A DNA stretch of 21,349 nucleotides, taken from Bacteroidota bacterium. GTDB lineage: Bacteria; Bacteroidota; Bacteroidia; UKL13-3. Made by a program: the position numbers and the translations under genes. Location of the stretch: positions 1-21,349 of the forward strand of contig RDYC01000194.1 in assembly GCA_004293295.1 (NCBI GenBank), in the 5' to 3' direction. The notes beneath the pieces were generated by a model that was not told where the DNA came from, ran no database searches, and worked only from the letters and a program-made list of their open reading frames with translations. Shown here piece by piece: positions 1-7,531 of this stretch (position 1 is its first letter; each line of letters begins with the position of its first letter).

Positions 1-546
1 ACTGCTTCTGAAAACACCAACATTACCGGCTTCGCGAGCTTCTGCAATTACTTTCCACGCACCAGCCTTTAACTCTGTTTTCATTAATTCAATCCACTGG
101 TAAGGAGGGATTATTTTTTCAACATCCTTACTACCAACCTCGCTCAACACAGTAGCGTGCTTGCTTAATTTGTTAATATATTCTAATTTAATTTCGTGAG
201 GCATTTCAATACTGCCATCAGAAACCTCTACAAATTGTAGTTTATATTTATCAATTACCTGCAAAAAGTCTTCGTACTGGTTTCTAACAATGAATGCTTC
301 AAACAGTGTTCCACCGAAATAAACACCGATACCCGCACTTTTATAAAGTGCAATTTTTTCTTCTAATTTTGGGGTTACCACACTTGTGCCAAAACCAAGT
401 TTTACGAGGTCAACATATTCTGCGTTAGCTTCAATAAAATTGGATGCTTCATTAAGGCTGAGTCCTTTATCCATAACCATGGTTAAACCATTAGTGCGCG
501 GTTTTAATGGTCGTTCAGGAATTTGTTTAAGCTTAAAATTTCTCAT
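1..546 (-). CDS. comA: Phosphosulfolactate synthase, ComA family (3' end outside window)
   Basis: The visible 182 residues begin MRNFKLKQIPERPLKPR and continue with GLTMVMDKGLS, YVDLVKLGFGTS, a Y-F-G-G-T-L-F-E-A segment and VEVSDGSIEMP. This is the usual order in ComA-type phosphosulfolactate synthases, which are TIM barrels that add sulfite to phosphoenolpyruvate to make phosphosulfolactate. In methanogens this is the first step to coenzyme M. In Bacteroidota the role is not settled; a link to sulfonate metabolism is only inference. The start ATG (544-546) lies inside the last codons of the upstream TPR gene, a 14-bp overlap that implies co-transcription and probably translational coupling. 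The gene is cut by the left window edge, so its C-terminus cannot be checked. Confidence 0.85.
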   Translation of the reverse strand, partial: MRNFKLKQIPERPLKPRTNGLTMVMDKGLSLNEASNFIEANAEYVDLVKLGFGTSVVTPKLEEKIALYKSAGIGVYFGGTLFEAFIVRNQYEDFLQVIDKYKLQFVEVSDGSIEMPHEIKLEYINKLSKHATVLSEVGSKDVEKIIPPYQWIELMKTELKAGAWKVIAEAREAGNVGVFRSS

Positions 547-1945
547 TATTGTCTTTATACAATGCTATAATTGTTTTAATTTCAGGAATTAATTGTAATT
601 GCGGCAAGGTTTCAAATATAAGGTGATGTTCGTCAAAATTAAGAATTAGTCCCTTTTCTAGCATTTCTTGCGCTTGTTTATTTTTACCGCATGCATATAA
701 ATAACAAGCCATGCGATAATAAAGCAGGTGGTTATCAACTAATAACCTCATACCCTCATCCAATATGCTGATGGCCTCGTTTCTTTTATTTTCAACAAAT
801 AAAATGTACGACCAGTCGAGCCAAGCTTCTGCCATGAGGGGGTCAATGGCAATAATTTCTTGATAACACTCAATGGCCTGCTCTAGGTTATTTAATTTGT
901 ACTCAGCCTCACCAAGCACTAGAAGGTATTCTGTGTTTTCAGGCTCAAGCACTACGGCCCTTTTAACAAACTGTAATGCTTCTTTTATCATGCCTTCTTT
1001 ATCGTAGGTAAGGCCTATTCCAAACCAGGCTTCTGCAATATTGGGATTAATTTTTGTGGCTTTTTTATAGTACTCACGTGCTTCCTGGTTTTTATCAAGC
1101 CGTTCCAAACAACCGGCCAAATTGCAAAAAGTAACGGAGTCTGGCCCATCCCTCTCAATGGTGGTTTGGTACTCCTGTATAGCCTCTTCAAAACGCTCCA
1201 GCTCAACAAGTGCATTGGCCTTGTTAAATCGAGCAGCTACAAAATCGTCATCTATTGCCAAACAAAAATCAAAAGCATCAATGGCTTTTTCGTACAACTC
1301 TATTCGGGTGTAAGTTACCCCTAGGCTATACCAAGCACTGGTGCTGTATGGATCAATATCAATTAGTTTATTAATAACATTTATGCTTTTGTCTGCATCT
1401 CCTGTTAAATCATAGCAATTTGCTAATTCATGATAAGCTTGTTCTTCATCAGGAAACTCTTCAATGATTATTTCAAAATAATGTGCGGCTTCAATAACTT
1501 TGTTGGCCTCTTCATAAACATAGGCAATTTCGAAAAGCATATCCATCCTATCGTTGGTATACATCAAGGCTTTTTCAAAACACTCGATGGCACCCTCCGC
1601 ATCGTCACTGTTTAATAGAAGTTCGCCTTTAATTAAAGCCACTTCATCATTGTTTGGTTCATAAAGTTCTGCTTTTTCCAAAACGCTATGCGCATCATCA
1701 AACTTGTTTAACGCCAAAAACACTTCGGCTTTTTGAATCATGAAGCAGATATAGTTTTGGTAAAGGGTATCAGCATAATAAAGAACTTCTAAGGCTTTTT
1801 TCAGTTTTTCTTTCCGAATATAATAATCACAAATTTCTTCTAAGGTTTCGGCTTCAAAATATTCATTGGTTTTATTACGAAGCATTTTTTCCCACCGTTG
1901 TACATTTGATTGTACTTCTTCGTCTAAAAAATCATCAGCATCCAT
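533..1945 (-). CDS. Tetratricopeptide repeat protein
   Basis: A 470-residue protein with no signal peptide and no membrane segment, so probably cytoplasmic. After an acidic N-terminus (MDADDFLDEE) it is almost entirely helical 34-residue TPR units, for example A-W-Y-S-L-G-V-T-Y, A-W-F-G-I-G-L-T-Y and A-E-A-W-L-D-W-S repeats with the usual P at unit ends (EPNN, DPYS, NPNI, EPEN, DPLM). There are about eleven or twelve units. TPR arrays bind other proteins; no partner can be named. I chose the ATG at 1943-1945: the frame is open to a TTG at 1981, but a good -7 promoter box (TATATTTG, 1974-1967 on the minus strand) would lie inside the longer version. The 3' end overlaps the phosphosulfolactate synthase gene by 14 bp. 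Confidence 0.85.
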   Translation of the reverse strand: MDADDFLDEEVQSNVQRWEKMLRNKTNEYFEAETLEEICDYYIRKEKLKKALEVLYYADTLYQNYICFMIQKAEVFLALNKFDDAHSVLEKAELYEPNNDEVALIKGELLLNSDDAEGAIECFEKALMYTNDRMDMLFEIAYVYEEANKVIEAAHYFEIIIEEFPDEEQAYHELANCYDLTGDADKSINVINKLIDIDPYSTSAWYSLGVTYTRIELYEKAIDAFDFCLAIDDDFVAARFNKANALVELERFEEAIQEYQTTIERDGPDSVTFCNLAGCLERLDKNQEAREYYKKATKINPNIAEAWFGIGLTYDKEGMIKEALQFVKRAVVLEPENTEYLLVLGEAEYKLNNLEQAIECYQEIIAIDPLMAEAWLDWSYILFVENKRNEAISILDEGMRLLVDNHLLYYRMACYLYACGKNKQAQEMLEKGLILNFDEHHLIFETLPQLQLIPEIKTIIALYKDNNEKF

Positions 1946-1966
1946 ATACGTAAATCCTATGTGTAA

Positions 1967-1974
1967 CAAATATA
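1967..1974 (-). promoter_or_regulatory. Candidate -7 promoter box of the TPR-comA operon
   Basis: On the minus strand the sequence reads TATATTTG, a full match to the Bacteroidota sigma-ABfr -7 consensus TAnnTTTG, 21 bp before the ATG at 1945. No convincing -33 TTG is seen at the usual distance, so this rests on the -7 box alone. Confidence 0.4.
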
Positions 1975-2076
1975 ACACCAAAACAAGGTGAAGGAGAATT
2001 AAATTTTAAAGATTATTAACAATAGGTTGTTACTTAATATTTAAGGGAAAGCTTAATTATAACAAGTAGGAGAACG

Positions 2077-2083
2077 TACTTTG
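2077..2083 (+). promoter_or_regulatory. Candidate -7 promoter box of the chaperone gene
   Basis: TACTTTG, a TAnnTTG type box, lies 24 bp before the ATG at 2108. The same 7-mer precedes the first subunit gene at 3133-3139. If transcription begins about 7 bp downstream, the alternative TTG start at 2081 would be outside the message. No clear -33 box is visible. Confidence 0.35.
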
Positions 2084-2107
2084 GAAATCAAACAAGAAAA
2101 AGAGGCT

Positions 2108-2947
2108 ATGAAAAAACAACTGGTATTGTTATCTATTTTATTACATGCATTATTTGCAAATGCCCAACAACCCGCAGACACATCTCTAAAAGACGTTGGG
2201 GTTGCTGTTACACCGGCTCATATTAACTACAATTTAAAGCCGGGACAAACACAAACGGTTGAGGTGAAGGTTACTAATGAAACGCTGGTAAAGAGGTCGT
2301 TTAATGTTTCGTTGAAAGATTATGATGCCGATAAGGCAGGAAAAACAACTTTTATGGAACCAGGAACAGCCATGTATGGCATGTCGAATTGGTTAAGTGT
2401 TTCACCAACTTTTTTTGAGTTAAAGCCCGGGGCCATCCAAAAGGTAAGGGTAACTCTTACGGTTCCTGATTCCGGATACGCCAACCGTGCGGCTTGGGGG
2501 CTATTATGGATAGAAGAGAAAAAAGAGAGAGAATCATTGGATAATAAGCCTGGGGACAAAAAGATTTCATTAGGAGTAATACCGACATTTGCTTTTGGCG
2601 TGTATCTATACCAAAATCCGCCAACGGTTGCCAATAATAAGGTAGAAATTCAAAACTTTGTTATTCAAGTTGGTTCAGACAAGCAGCGGAAAATAGATAT
2701 GACATTAAAGAATATGGGCGATGGCATAGCCAGTTGTACAGCGTATGTAGAACTAACCAACACGAGCACGGGCAAAACAGATAAACTCACCGTTAAAAGG
2801 TTTACAGTGCTTCCGGGTTATACCAGAAATTATATGTACACCCTTCCTGCCAAGCTAGAAAAGGGAAAATACTCTGCTGTTGGTGTACTGGACTATGGCA
2901 GTAAAGACGCTGTTGAGGCAGCAGAGCTTACTTTTACTATTGAATAA
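2108..2947 (+). CDS. PapD-like periplasmic chaperone (fimbrial/WxLIP-like two-domain protein)
   Basis: A 279-residue exported protein. The signal peptide is residues 1-19 (MKKQLVLL...FANA, cut before Q20). Residues 30-138 form an Ig-like domain with V-T-P-A-H-I-N-Y near the start, L-K-P-G-Q-T-Q-T-V at 43-51, and the stretch P100-T-F-F-E-L-K-P-G-A-I-Q-K-V-R-V115, then V-P and an aromatic-rich strand ending G-L-L-W-I-E-E. This is the pattern of PapD/FimC chaperones (P..F.L.PG..Q..R...P......W....E). Residues 155-279 are a second all-beta domain. The two-domain plan also resembles DUF916/DUF3324 (WxL-interacting) proteins. It lies first in a cluster with two small exported proteins and a large outer-membrane protein, so its likely job is to escort those subunits through the periplasm. 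The start is ATG 2108; the frame also opens at TTG 2081, but that would put nine charged residues before the signal peptide. The fold call is confident; the partners are inferred. Confidence 0.72.
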   Translation: MKKQLVLLSILLHALFANAQQPADTSLKDVGVAVTPAHINYNLKPGQTQTVEVKVTNETLVKRSFNVSLKDYDADKAGKTTFMEPGTAMYGMSNWLSVSPTFFELKPGAIQKVRVTLTVPDSGYANRAAWGLLWIEEKKERESLDNKPGDKKISLGVIPTFAFGVYLYQNPPTVANNKVEIQNFVIQVGSDKQRKIDMTLKNMGDGIASCTAYVELTNTSTGKTDKLTVKRFTVLPGYTRNYMYTLPAKLEKGKYSAVGVLDYGSKDAVEAAELTFTIE

Positions 2948-2988
2948 GCCCCCCACAACAAAAGTATAAGTAGCTTTTTTATAAAATG

Positions 2989-3022
2989 AGCGGCCGTTTG
3001 ATAAAACAAACGGCCGCTTTTG
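2989..3022 (+). terminator. Rho-independent terminator after the chaperone gene
   Basis: An 11-bp perfect GC-rich stem (GCGGCCGTTTG, 2990-3000, with CAAACGGCCGC, 3007-3017), extended by one A-T pair, with a 6-base loop (ATAAAA) and a short T run (3018-3021). It separates the chaperone from the subunit gene, so the two are probably mostly transcribed apart. Confidence 0.8.
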
Positions 3023-3093
3023 CATTAAAAAGCCATTAAATGTAAAAAATTTATTTTCTGATTATCAGCGAGTTAGCTTTTTTAAATGGTTAA

Positions 3094-3119
3094 TAATCAA
3101 ACAGCCACTTGTTTGATTA
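3094..3119 (+). promoter_or_regulatory. Perfect inverted repeat overlapping the subunit promoter (operator candidate)
   Basis: TAATCAAACA (3094-3103) and TGTTTGATTA (3110-3119) are exact reverse complements separated by six bases. The right arm contains TTTG (3112-3115), the putative -33 box of the downstream subunit gene. There is no T run after it and its stem is AT-rich, so it is more likely a dimeric regulator site than a terminator. No regulator gene is identifiable nearby. Confidence 0.5.
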
Positions 3120-3139
3120 AAATATATGTTAATACTTTG
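3112..3139 (+). promoter_or_regulatory. Candidate promoter of the first subunit gene
   Basis: TTTG (3112-3115) and TACTTTG (3133-3139) are separated by 17 bp, close to the -33/-7 layout of Bacteroidota housekeeping promoters. The -7 box lies 25 bp before the ATG at 3165. The inverted repeat at 3094-3119 covers the -33 box. Confidence 0.45.
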
Positions 3140-3164
3140 TATCACACTTTTAAATAAAATCTAC

Positions 3165-3953
3165 ATGAAAAAAATCAAAGTATTAGCAGTAGCTGCAGCA
3201 GCTATGTTAATTTCAACAGGAGCCTTCGCTCAGTTGCAAGATCAAAAGGATGTAACCGTAACAATGGATTTACAACCTATTCTACAATTAAACATGTCAA
3301 CCCCTAATCAAGTTGATTTTACGTTTGACAACATTAATGAGTACTATGCCGGTATTACAAAGTATGGTGCTACTATTTTAAAGGTTAGCTCAACCGTAAA
3401 TTGGGACCTTTATGCAATTGGCCGTTCAAACGGTAATGTTGCTGCTGGTTTTTGGGATCAACAAATCAGGTACGGAACAGGTGGAACAGGTGCAACCAAC
3501 CGTTTGCCTTTAAGTGCATTAGAATTACGTCAAACTACTCCTAACGCAAATGCAGCAGCAGCAACAGGTGCTTTTGCAGATTACAGTGCGGTATTCCCTC
3601 CGGTGGCAACTCCTTCTGGTTCAAACAGTTTATATGTTGACCCAGCAAACACTGGAACACCTCCAACAGCTAACAACAAATACATTGCAGGACACAGAGG
3701 AACTACTGCTGTAGGTGATGATGCTGTAGCTGGTGGAAGTTATTTAACTGCAGCAGCCGGTGCTTTAACAAGCGATTACTACTACAGTATTGATTATAGA
3801 ATTGTTCCAGGATTACCTTCGGTATTCCCAATGGCTTTTGCCGCTGACGGAACAACTCCTGAGAACTTAGTAGCAGCAAATGGTGCTGGATCATACGCTC
3901 AGCCAGGTGTTTACACCATGTATGTACAGTATATCTTGTTAGAAGACCAATAG
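3165..3953 (+). CDS. Exported WxL-like / pilin-like surface subunit (major)
   Basis: A 262-residue protein with a clear signal peptide (MKKIKVLAVAAAAMLISTGAF, cut after A-F-A at 20-22). The mature part is low in charge and rich in Ala, Gly, Thr, Asn and Tyr, as in secreted beta proteins. Residues 49-85 (N-Q-V-D-F-T-F-D, then Y-A-G-I-T, L-K-V, N-W-D-L-Y) and the C-terminus G248-V-Y-T-M-Y-V-Q-Y-I-L-L-E-D are shared with the next gene product, so the two are paralogous. The middle (about 90-245) is longer here, with many Ala/Gly/Thr/Asn residues. The W-D-L motif and the C-terminal G-x-Y-x3-V-x-Y-x-L recall WxL domains, while the neighbours suggest a chaperone-usher subunit. It has its own promoter and terminator, which suggests that it is the most abundant product. 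The start is ATG 3165, which gives the signal peptide directly; an upstream in-frame start at 3126 would overlap the -7 box. The exact function is unknown. Confidence 0.7.
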   Translation: MKKIKVLAVAAAAMLISTGAFAQLQDQKDVTVTMDLQPILQLNMSTPNQVDFTFDNINEYYAGITKYGATILKVSSTVNWDLYAIGRSNGNVAAGFWDQQIRYGTGGTGATNRLPLSALELRQTTPNANAAAATGAFADYSAVFPPVATPSGSNSLYVDPANTGTPPTANNKYIAGHRGTTAVGDDAVAGGSYLTAAAGALTSDYYYSIDYRIVPGLPSVFPMAFAADGTTPENLVAANGAGSYAQPGVYTMYVQYILLEDQ

Positions 3954-3960
3954 GAAATAA

Positions 3961-3995
3961 ATAAAAAGGGGGCTATAACCCGGCCCCCTTTTTAT
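3961..3995 (+). terminator. Strong rho-independent terminator between the two subunit genes
   Basis: A 13-bp perfect stem (ATAAAAAGGGGGC, 3961-3973, with GCCCCCTTTTTAT, 3983-3995) around a 9-base loop, with five T at the 3' arm. The A and T tracts make it work in both directions. It lies 7 bp after the stop codon of the first subunit gene and 37 bp before the second, so read-through would set the downstream dose. Confidence 0.85.
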
Positions 3996-4032
3996 TAAAA
4001 TTTACTTTCAAGCAAATCAACACAATAAGCCG

Positions 4033-4578
4033 ATGAAAAAAGTTATAAGCATATTACTCATTATTTGCACGACTCAGTTAAGGGCTCAGTTTTGCGATAA
4101 TGTTAATTTGTCTGTAACCACATCCAACAATGTTGATTTTAGCTTTGATACGTTTGGTAAATATCTTGCTGGGTTAACACAAAGTGCGGTAACCAAGTTA
4201 AAGGTTACAGTGAGTAATGAAATCAACAATAATCCGGCATGTCGCTGGAATTTGGTGTTGTATGTAGAGAATGGTTCTGCCGTAACTGCTAATACAGATT
4301 GGGAACAACTTCAAAGCCAATCTACTTCGGGATCAAATCCTAAAATAGATATGTTGCAGGTTAGGGTAAGGAATAATTGCAATACCTCATTAACCGGAAA
4401 TCAGTTTTTTAATGTGCCATTGATTAGCGGTACACCCATATTGATTATCTCTAATACCGGTGTAACCATACCGGCAGGGTCTTGTGTTACAAATGTAAAC
4501 GGCCCCGGAAACCCCATTGATAATTATAACGGAACGTATCAGTTAAGGTTAAAATACTTGCTTACTGAAGATATATAA
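4033..4578 (+). CDS. Exported WxL-like / pilin-like subunit (minor, cysteine-containing)
   Basis: A 181-residue exported protein with a signal peptide ending L-R-A (16-18) before Q19. It is a shorter paralogue of the preceding product: S31-N-N-V-D-F-S-F-D and Y44-L-A-G-L-T, then L-K-V, R71-W-N-L-V-L-Y, and a C-terminus G167-T-Y-Q-L-R-L-K-Y-L-L-T-E-D. Unlike its neighbour it has four cysteines in the mature part (21, 70, 116, 151), which could form two disulfides in the periplasm. Size and position suggest a tip, adaptor or anchor subunit next to an abundant repeating one; this is inference. It ends 14 bp before the large outer-membrane gene, so the two are co-transcribed. It lies downstream of a strong terminator, with no clear promoter in the 37-bp gap. 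Confidence 0.68.
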   Translation: MKKVISILLIICTTQLRAQFCDNVNLSVTTSNNVDFSFDTFGKYLAGLTQSAVTKLKVTVSNEINNNPACRWNLVLYVENGSAVTANTDWEQLQSQSTSGSNPKIDMLQVRVRNNCNTSLTGNQFFNVPLISGTPILIISNTGVTIPAGSCVTNVNGPGNPIDNYNGTYQLRLKYLLTEDI

Positions 4579-4592
4579 TCCGCAAAAACCTT

Positions 4593-7502
4593 ATGAAAAG
4601 CTTACTGAAACTACTACTACTACCAATGATGCTTATGTTGAGCACTTTTTTTGTATGTGCTCAAAATGGCCAATTAACCGTTTTGTTCGATAAAAGCGAA
4701 AAGCAAATTATTTCAGGAGAATTGTTAACCAACGTGGTTAAGGTTGTTAATACCGGTAACCAACAACAAAGCATAAAAATTACGATTGATTATCCTTTTG
4801 GTTGGAAACAGGTAGGCGCTTCGAGCCCAAGTTTTATTGTGCAACCGGGCGACACCATATTTGTTCCGGTAAGGTTTATTACCGGGGGGTTATTGGGAGG
4901 AAATAATAAATACATGGTAAATGCAAATGTGCTGACTGTTGACGATAAGTATTTAACAGGAGCGACATTTTGGGCCTTTACAAAAAAACAAGCGAGCTGG
5001 GTGGTAAACAGCCAAATGGGAAATAAAATTTACTTTAAAAATGGCGAAAACACGGTAAACTTTAATGTTAATGTTTTAAACACAGGCTCCGAAACACAAC
5101 CAATAACCCTTACATTAAACAACCTAAGTCTTTTTTCGAGTGTGATAGATAGTAATGGAAACAACAAGGTTACCAAGCCTATCCAATTGGTTTTAAAAAA
5201 CAACCAAGACACTACCCTTAAGTTTATTTACCGCCACGAATCTGCCAAGCGAAATAATAACCGAATAGATATTGAAAACTATAAGCCTTATACCAACAAT
5301 GAAGAACGGACATTTAGCTTGTTTGTAAACACAGAAGAGCCCATTCTTGGGCAAGAGGGTGCTTTTACGGCCAACAACAGAATTGTTTTCAGAAAACTAT
5401 CTGATCGTGTTAAATCTAACCCTAATGCATTTTCTCAGCTGCCTATCGTTGTTGAGTACAACATCAGCAATTTGCTTGATAATGTTTCTTTCTCTACACT
5501 TAATATTAGGGGAAATGCCCAAGTTAGTGAAAACGCTCAGGTTATGTATAATCTGCAATCCAGTTCATCATCCGACCGCTATAATGAGGTTTTGAGAAAT
5601 ACGAATTATTACTTTGGGTATTTTCACACCAATGCGAGCGTGCAATTAGGTTTTGTTAATGGTGGTTTTATGGGAATGCAAAGTTTTGGCAGGGGGATAA
5701 AGGCAAGTTACAATTTTGGAAAAAGGAGTTCGATAGGAGGGTTTTTGGTTAGTAATGAGGATAGAAAAGGAGAACGCTTTTTGGTAGCTAAAGGGGTTTC
5801 TTATCAACTAAGGTATTACAAACAAAATAAGATAGCTGTTGAGTATGGTGAATCGAACAACACGGCAACAGGTGTTTTTTCGAGAGTTGCTAATGCCAGA
5901 GGAGGTATCAATTTTTTAAAAACACAGACCATTTCAGGCAGTTATTCATTAACCTGGAATTCTTTCACCGCAAGCCCAACAACAACTTTAGGAGGCTTGT
6001 ATTTAATCAATTATGGGGGAACCTTTTTCTCGAACAAGTTTGCTACTAACCACACTTTGGGGAATAACGATGCGAACTACTCAAACAGTAATATTAGCCG
6101 CTCATTTTATAATCACAGAACACGTATTACATTAAGTGAAAAGTGGAACCTTACTGTTGTAAACAACTACAACAAAACGGTATCAAGGTTGTTTTTTAAC
6201 GCGAACATCAACTCGTTAAATAACCAACTTACACTTACAAAAGCGTTTAAGTTCACCAGCATGCAGTTTTCGGGTATTTATAATTTGTTTGAGTTTACCC
6301 AATCAACCAATAAAATGAAGGGTATCAGCATAACACATAACACCTTTAAACCCAAAGAGTATACCCGTTTTTCTGCCACGATAGAGGCTGGGGTTAATGA
6401 GCCGAAAATACAGGGAGCCAAGGCTGAAAGTATTCCGTATTTTTTGTTCAACAGTATTTTGTTTTATAAAACCTTAACCGTTAATACACGCTACGTTTTA
6501 GGAACATATGGTACAACCCCGGTATTTAATACACCACAAGAGGGAATAACGCAGCAATTGTTAACCAGCTCTGTACAACACCAGTATTTGTTTGCCAGAA
6601 CGCAGTTCATGCTACAAAGTGGTTTAAACTATTTTTACAACAATATTTTTAAGCAACACACCATTAACTTGCTTCCTGAATTGTATTATTTTACCCCAAG
6701 TGGTTGGCGGTTTAGGGCTGGCATAAACTATAATTTGATAAGTGGTTTAGCTTTAAGAAATGCGTACAATAACCAGTTCGTAACAGATGAAATACCAAGG
6801 GTTACCAACCAAGGAGTGTTTGTTACTTTTGGTGTGAGAAAAGAGTTTAATGCCCCTATTCCATTTAAGAAAACGAAATTTATTGAGAGTGAATTTTTAG
6901 CCTTTTTTGATGTAAATGGTAATGGGGTTAAGGATAAAAACGAACGCCCGATTGAAAATGTAGTGATTAGGGTGAATGAGGACGAGGTAATAACTAATGA
7001 TGAGGGGACTGCACTTATTGTTGATGCAAATGCAGGAATGGCAAAGGTGTTGGCAATGCCACTGGACGAGGTTGAAGGGTGGTTTCCTAATTTAAGTGAT
7101 TCGGTATTGTTGTTAGGAAAAAAAATAAACTACATTCCGTTTGTTAAAGGGGTTAAGATAAAAGGACGTGTTACTATACAGAGAGAAAATATTGGTGCTG
7201 ATGCGGGTGAGCCGTTTGATTTATCGCGCATTAAAATAACAGCATCAGGCACAAAAACTTATAACAGTTTAACCGGTTATGACGGCAGTTTTGAGTTTTA
7301 TTTACCTTTTGGACAATACACGATTAGTTTTGATGAAACGGTATTGGGAGAAAAATTTAAGTTAACAAAGAACAATTACCAAATTAACGTTACTAAAGAA
7401 GCTGACGGGCTGGTTATCTCATACCACATTATAGAAAAAACAAGGAAAATCAACAAGAAAGTATTTACCCAACCATCAAATCCAACTCCTAACGCAAAAT
7501 AA
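4593..7502 (+). CDS. Large outer-membrane beta protein, usher-like
   Basis: A 969-residue protein with a signal peptide (residues 1-23, cut before Q24). Residues about 25-250 hold two Ig-like NEW3-type domains (V-V-N-T-G-N near 50 and V-L-N-T-G-S near 160). Residues about 270-770 are rich in alternating aromatic/polar strands with Tyr, Phe, Asn and short turns, as in an outer-membrane barrel. From about 770 comes an E-F-L-A-F-F-D-V-N-G-N-G-V-K-D-K-N-E-R-P segment, a DxNxNG calcium-loop-like start of an SdrD/plug-type domain, followed near 870-945 by a carboxypeptidase-regulatory-like Ig fold (K-I-K-G-R-V, then G-Y-D-G-S-F-E-F, then G-Q-Y-T-I-S-F). Its length, barrel and C-terminal Ig domains fit a divergent usher. 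With the PapD-like chaperone and two small exported proteins upstream it is the likely secretion pore and assembly platform. It could instead be a surface adhesin that happens to sit here. I cannot show homology to FimD by eye. Confidence 0.62.
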   Translation: MKSLLKLLLLPMMLMLSTFFVCAQNGQLTVLFDKSEKQIISGELLTNVVKVVNTGNQQQSIKITIDYPFGWKQVGASSPSFIVQPGDTIFVPVRFITGGLLGGNNKYMVNANVLTVDDKYLTGATFWAFTKKQASWVVNSQMGNKIYFKNGENTVNFNVNVLNTGSETQPITLTLNNLSLFSSVIDSNGNNKVTKPIQLVLKNNQDTTLKFIYRHESAKRNNNRIDIENYKPYTNNEERTFSLFVNTEEPILGQEGAFTANNRIVFRKLSDRVKSNPNAFSQLPIVVEYNISNLLDNVSFSTLNIRGNAQVSENAQVMYNLQSSSSSDRYNEVLRNTNYYFGYFHTNASVQLGFVNGGFMGMQSFGRGIKASYNFGKRSSIGGFLVSNEDRKGERFLVAKGVSYQLRYYKQNKIAVEYGESNNTATGVFSRVANARGGINFLKTQTISGSYSLTWNSFTASPTTTLGGLYLINYGGTFFSNKFATNHTLGNNDANYSNSNISRSFYNHRTRITLSEKWNLTVVNNYNKTVSRLFFNANINSLNNQLTLTKAFKFTSMQFSGIYNLFEFTQSTNKMKGISITHNTFKPKEYTRFSATIEAGVNEPKIQGAKAESIPYFLFNSILFYKTLTVNTRYVLGTYGTTPVFNTPQEGITQQLLTSSVQHQYLFARTQFMLQSGLNYFYNNIFKQHTINLLPELYYFTPSGWRFRAGINYNLISGLALRNAYNNQFVTDEIPRVTNQGVFVTFGVRKEFNAPIPFKKTKFIESEFLAFFDVNGNGVKDKNERPIENVVIRVNEDEVITNDEGTALIVDANAGMAKVLAMPLDEVEGWFPNLSDSVLLLGKKINYIPFVKGVKIKGRVTIQRENIGADAGEPFDLSRIKITASGTKTYNSLTGYDGSFEFYLPFGQYTISFDETVLGEKFKLTKNNYQINVTKEADGLVISYHIIEKTRKINKKVFTQPSNPTPNAK

Positions 7503-7519
7503 ATTCTTATAAATGAAGT

Positions 7520-7526
7520 TATATTG
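7520..7526 (+). promoter_or_regulatory. Candidate -7 promoter box of the M1 peptidase gene
   Basis: TATATTG followed by CAACC and then the ATG at 7532. The spacing is so short that the message would be leaderless or nearly so. No -33 box is evident, and read-through from the gene 29 bp upstream is also possible. Confidence 0.35.
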
Positions 7527-7531
7527 CAACC

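Noticed and set aside
2320..2634. A 104-codon minus-strand open frame inside the chaperone gene
   Set aside because: It lies wholly inside a well-supported plus-strand gene, has no promoter or family motif and reads as a shadow of coding sequence.
2989..3018. The palindromic hairpin as a possible CRISPR or REP-type repeat
   Set aside because: It occurs once, is followed by a T run and lies just after a stop codon, so a terminator explains it.
3126..3164. Upstream ATG at 3126 as the start of the first subunit gene
   Set aside because: It would overlap the -7 box (3133-3139) and put 13 residues before an otherwise standard MKK signal peptide.
3165..4578. Type IX secretion cargo signals on the exported subunits
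   Set aside because: Neither protein has a recognisable type IX C-terminal sorting domain; both end in the Y-x-L-L-x-E-D motif instead.
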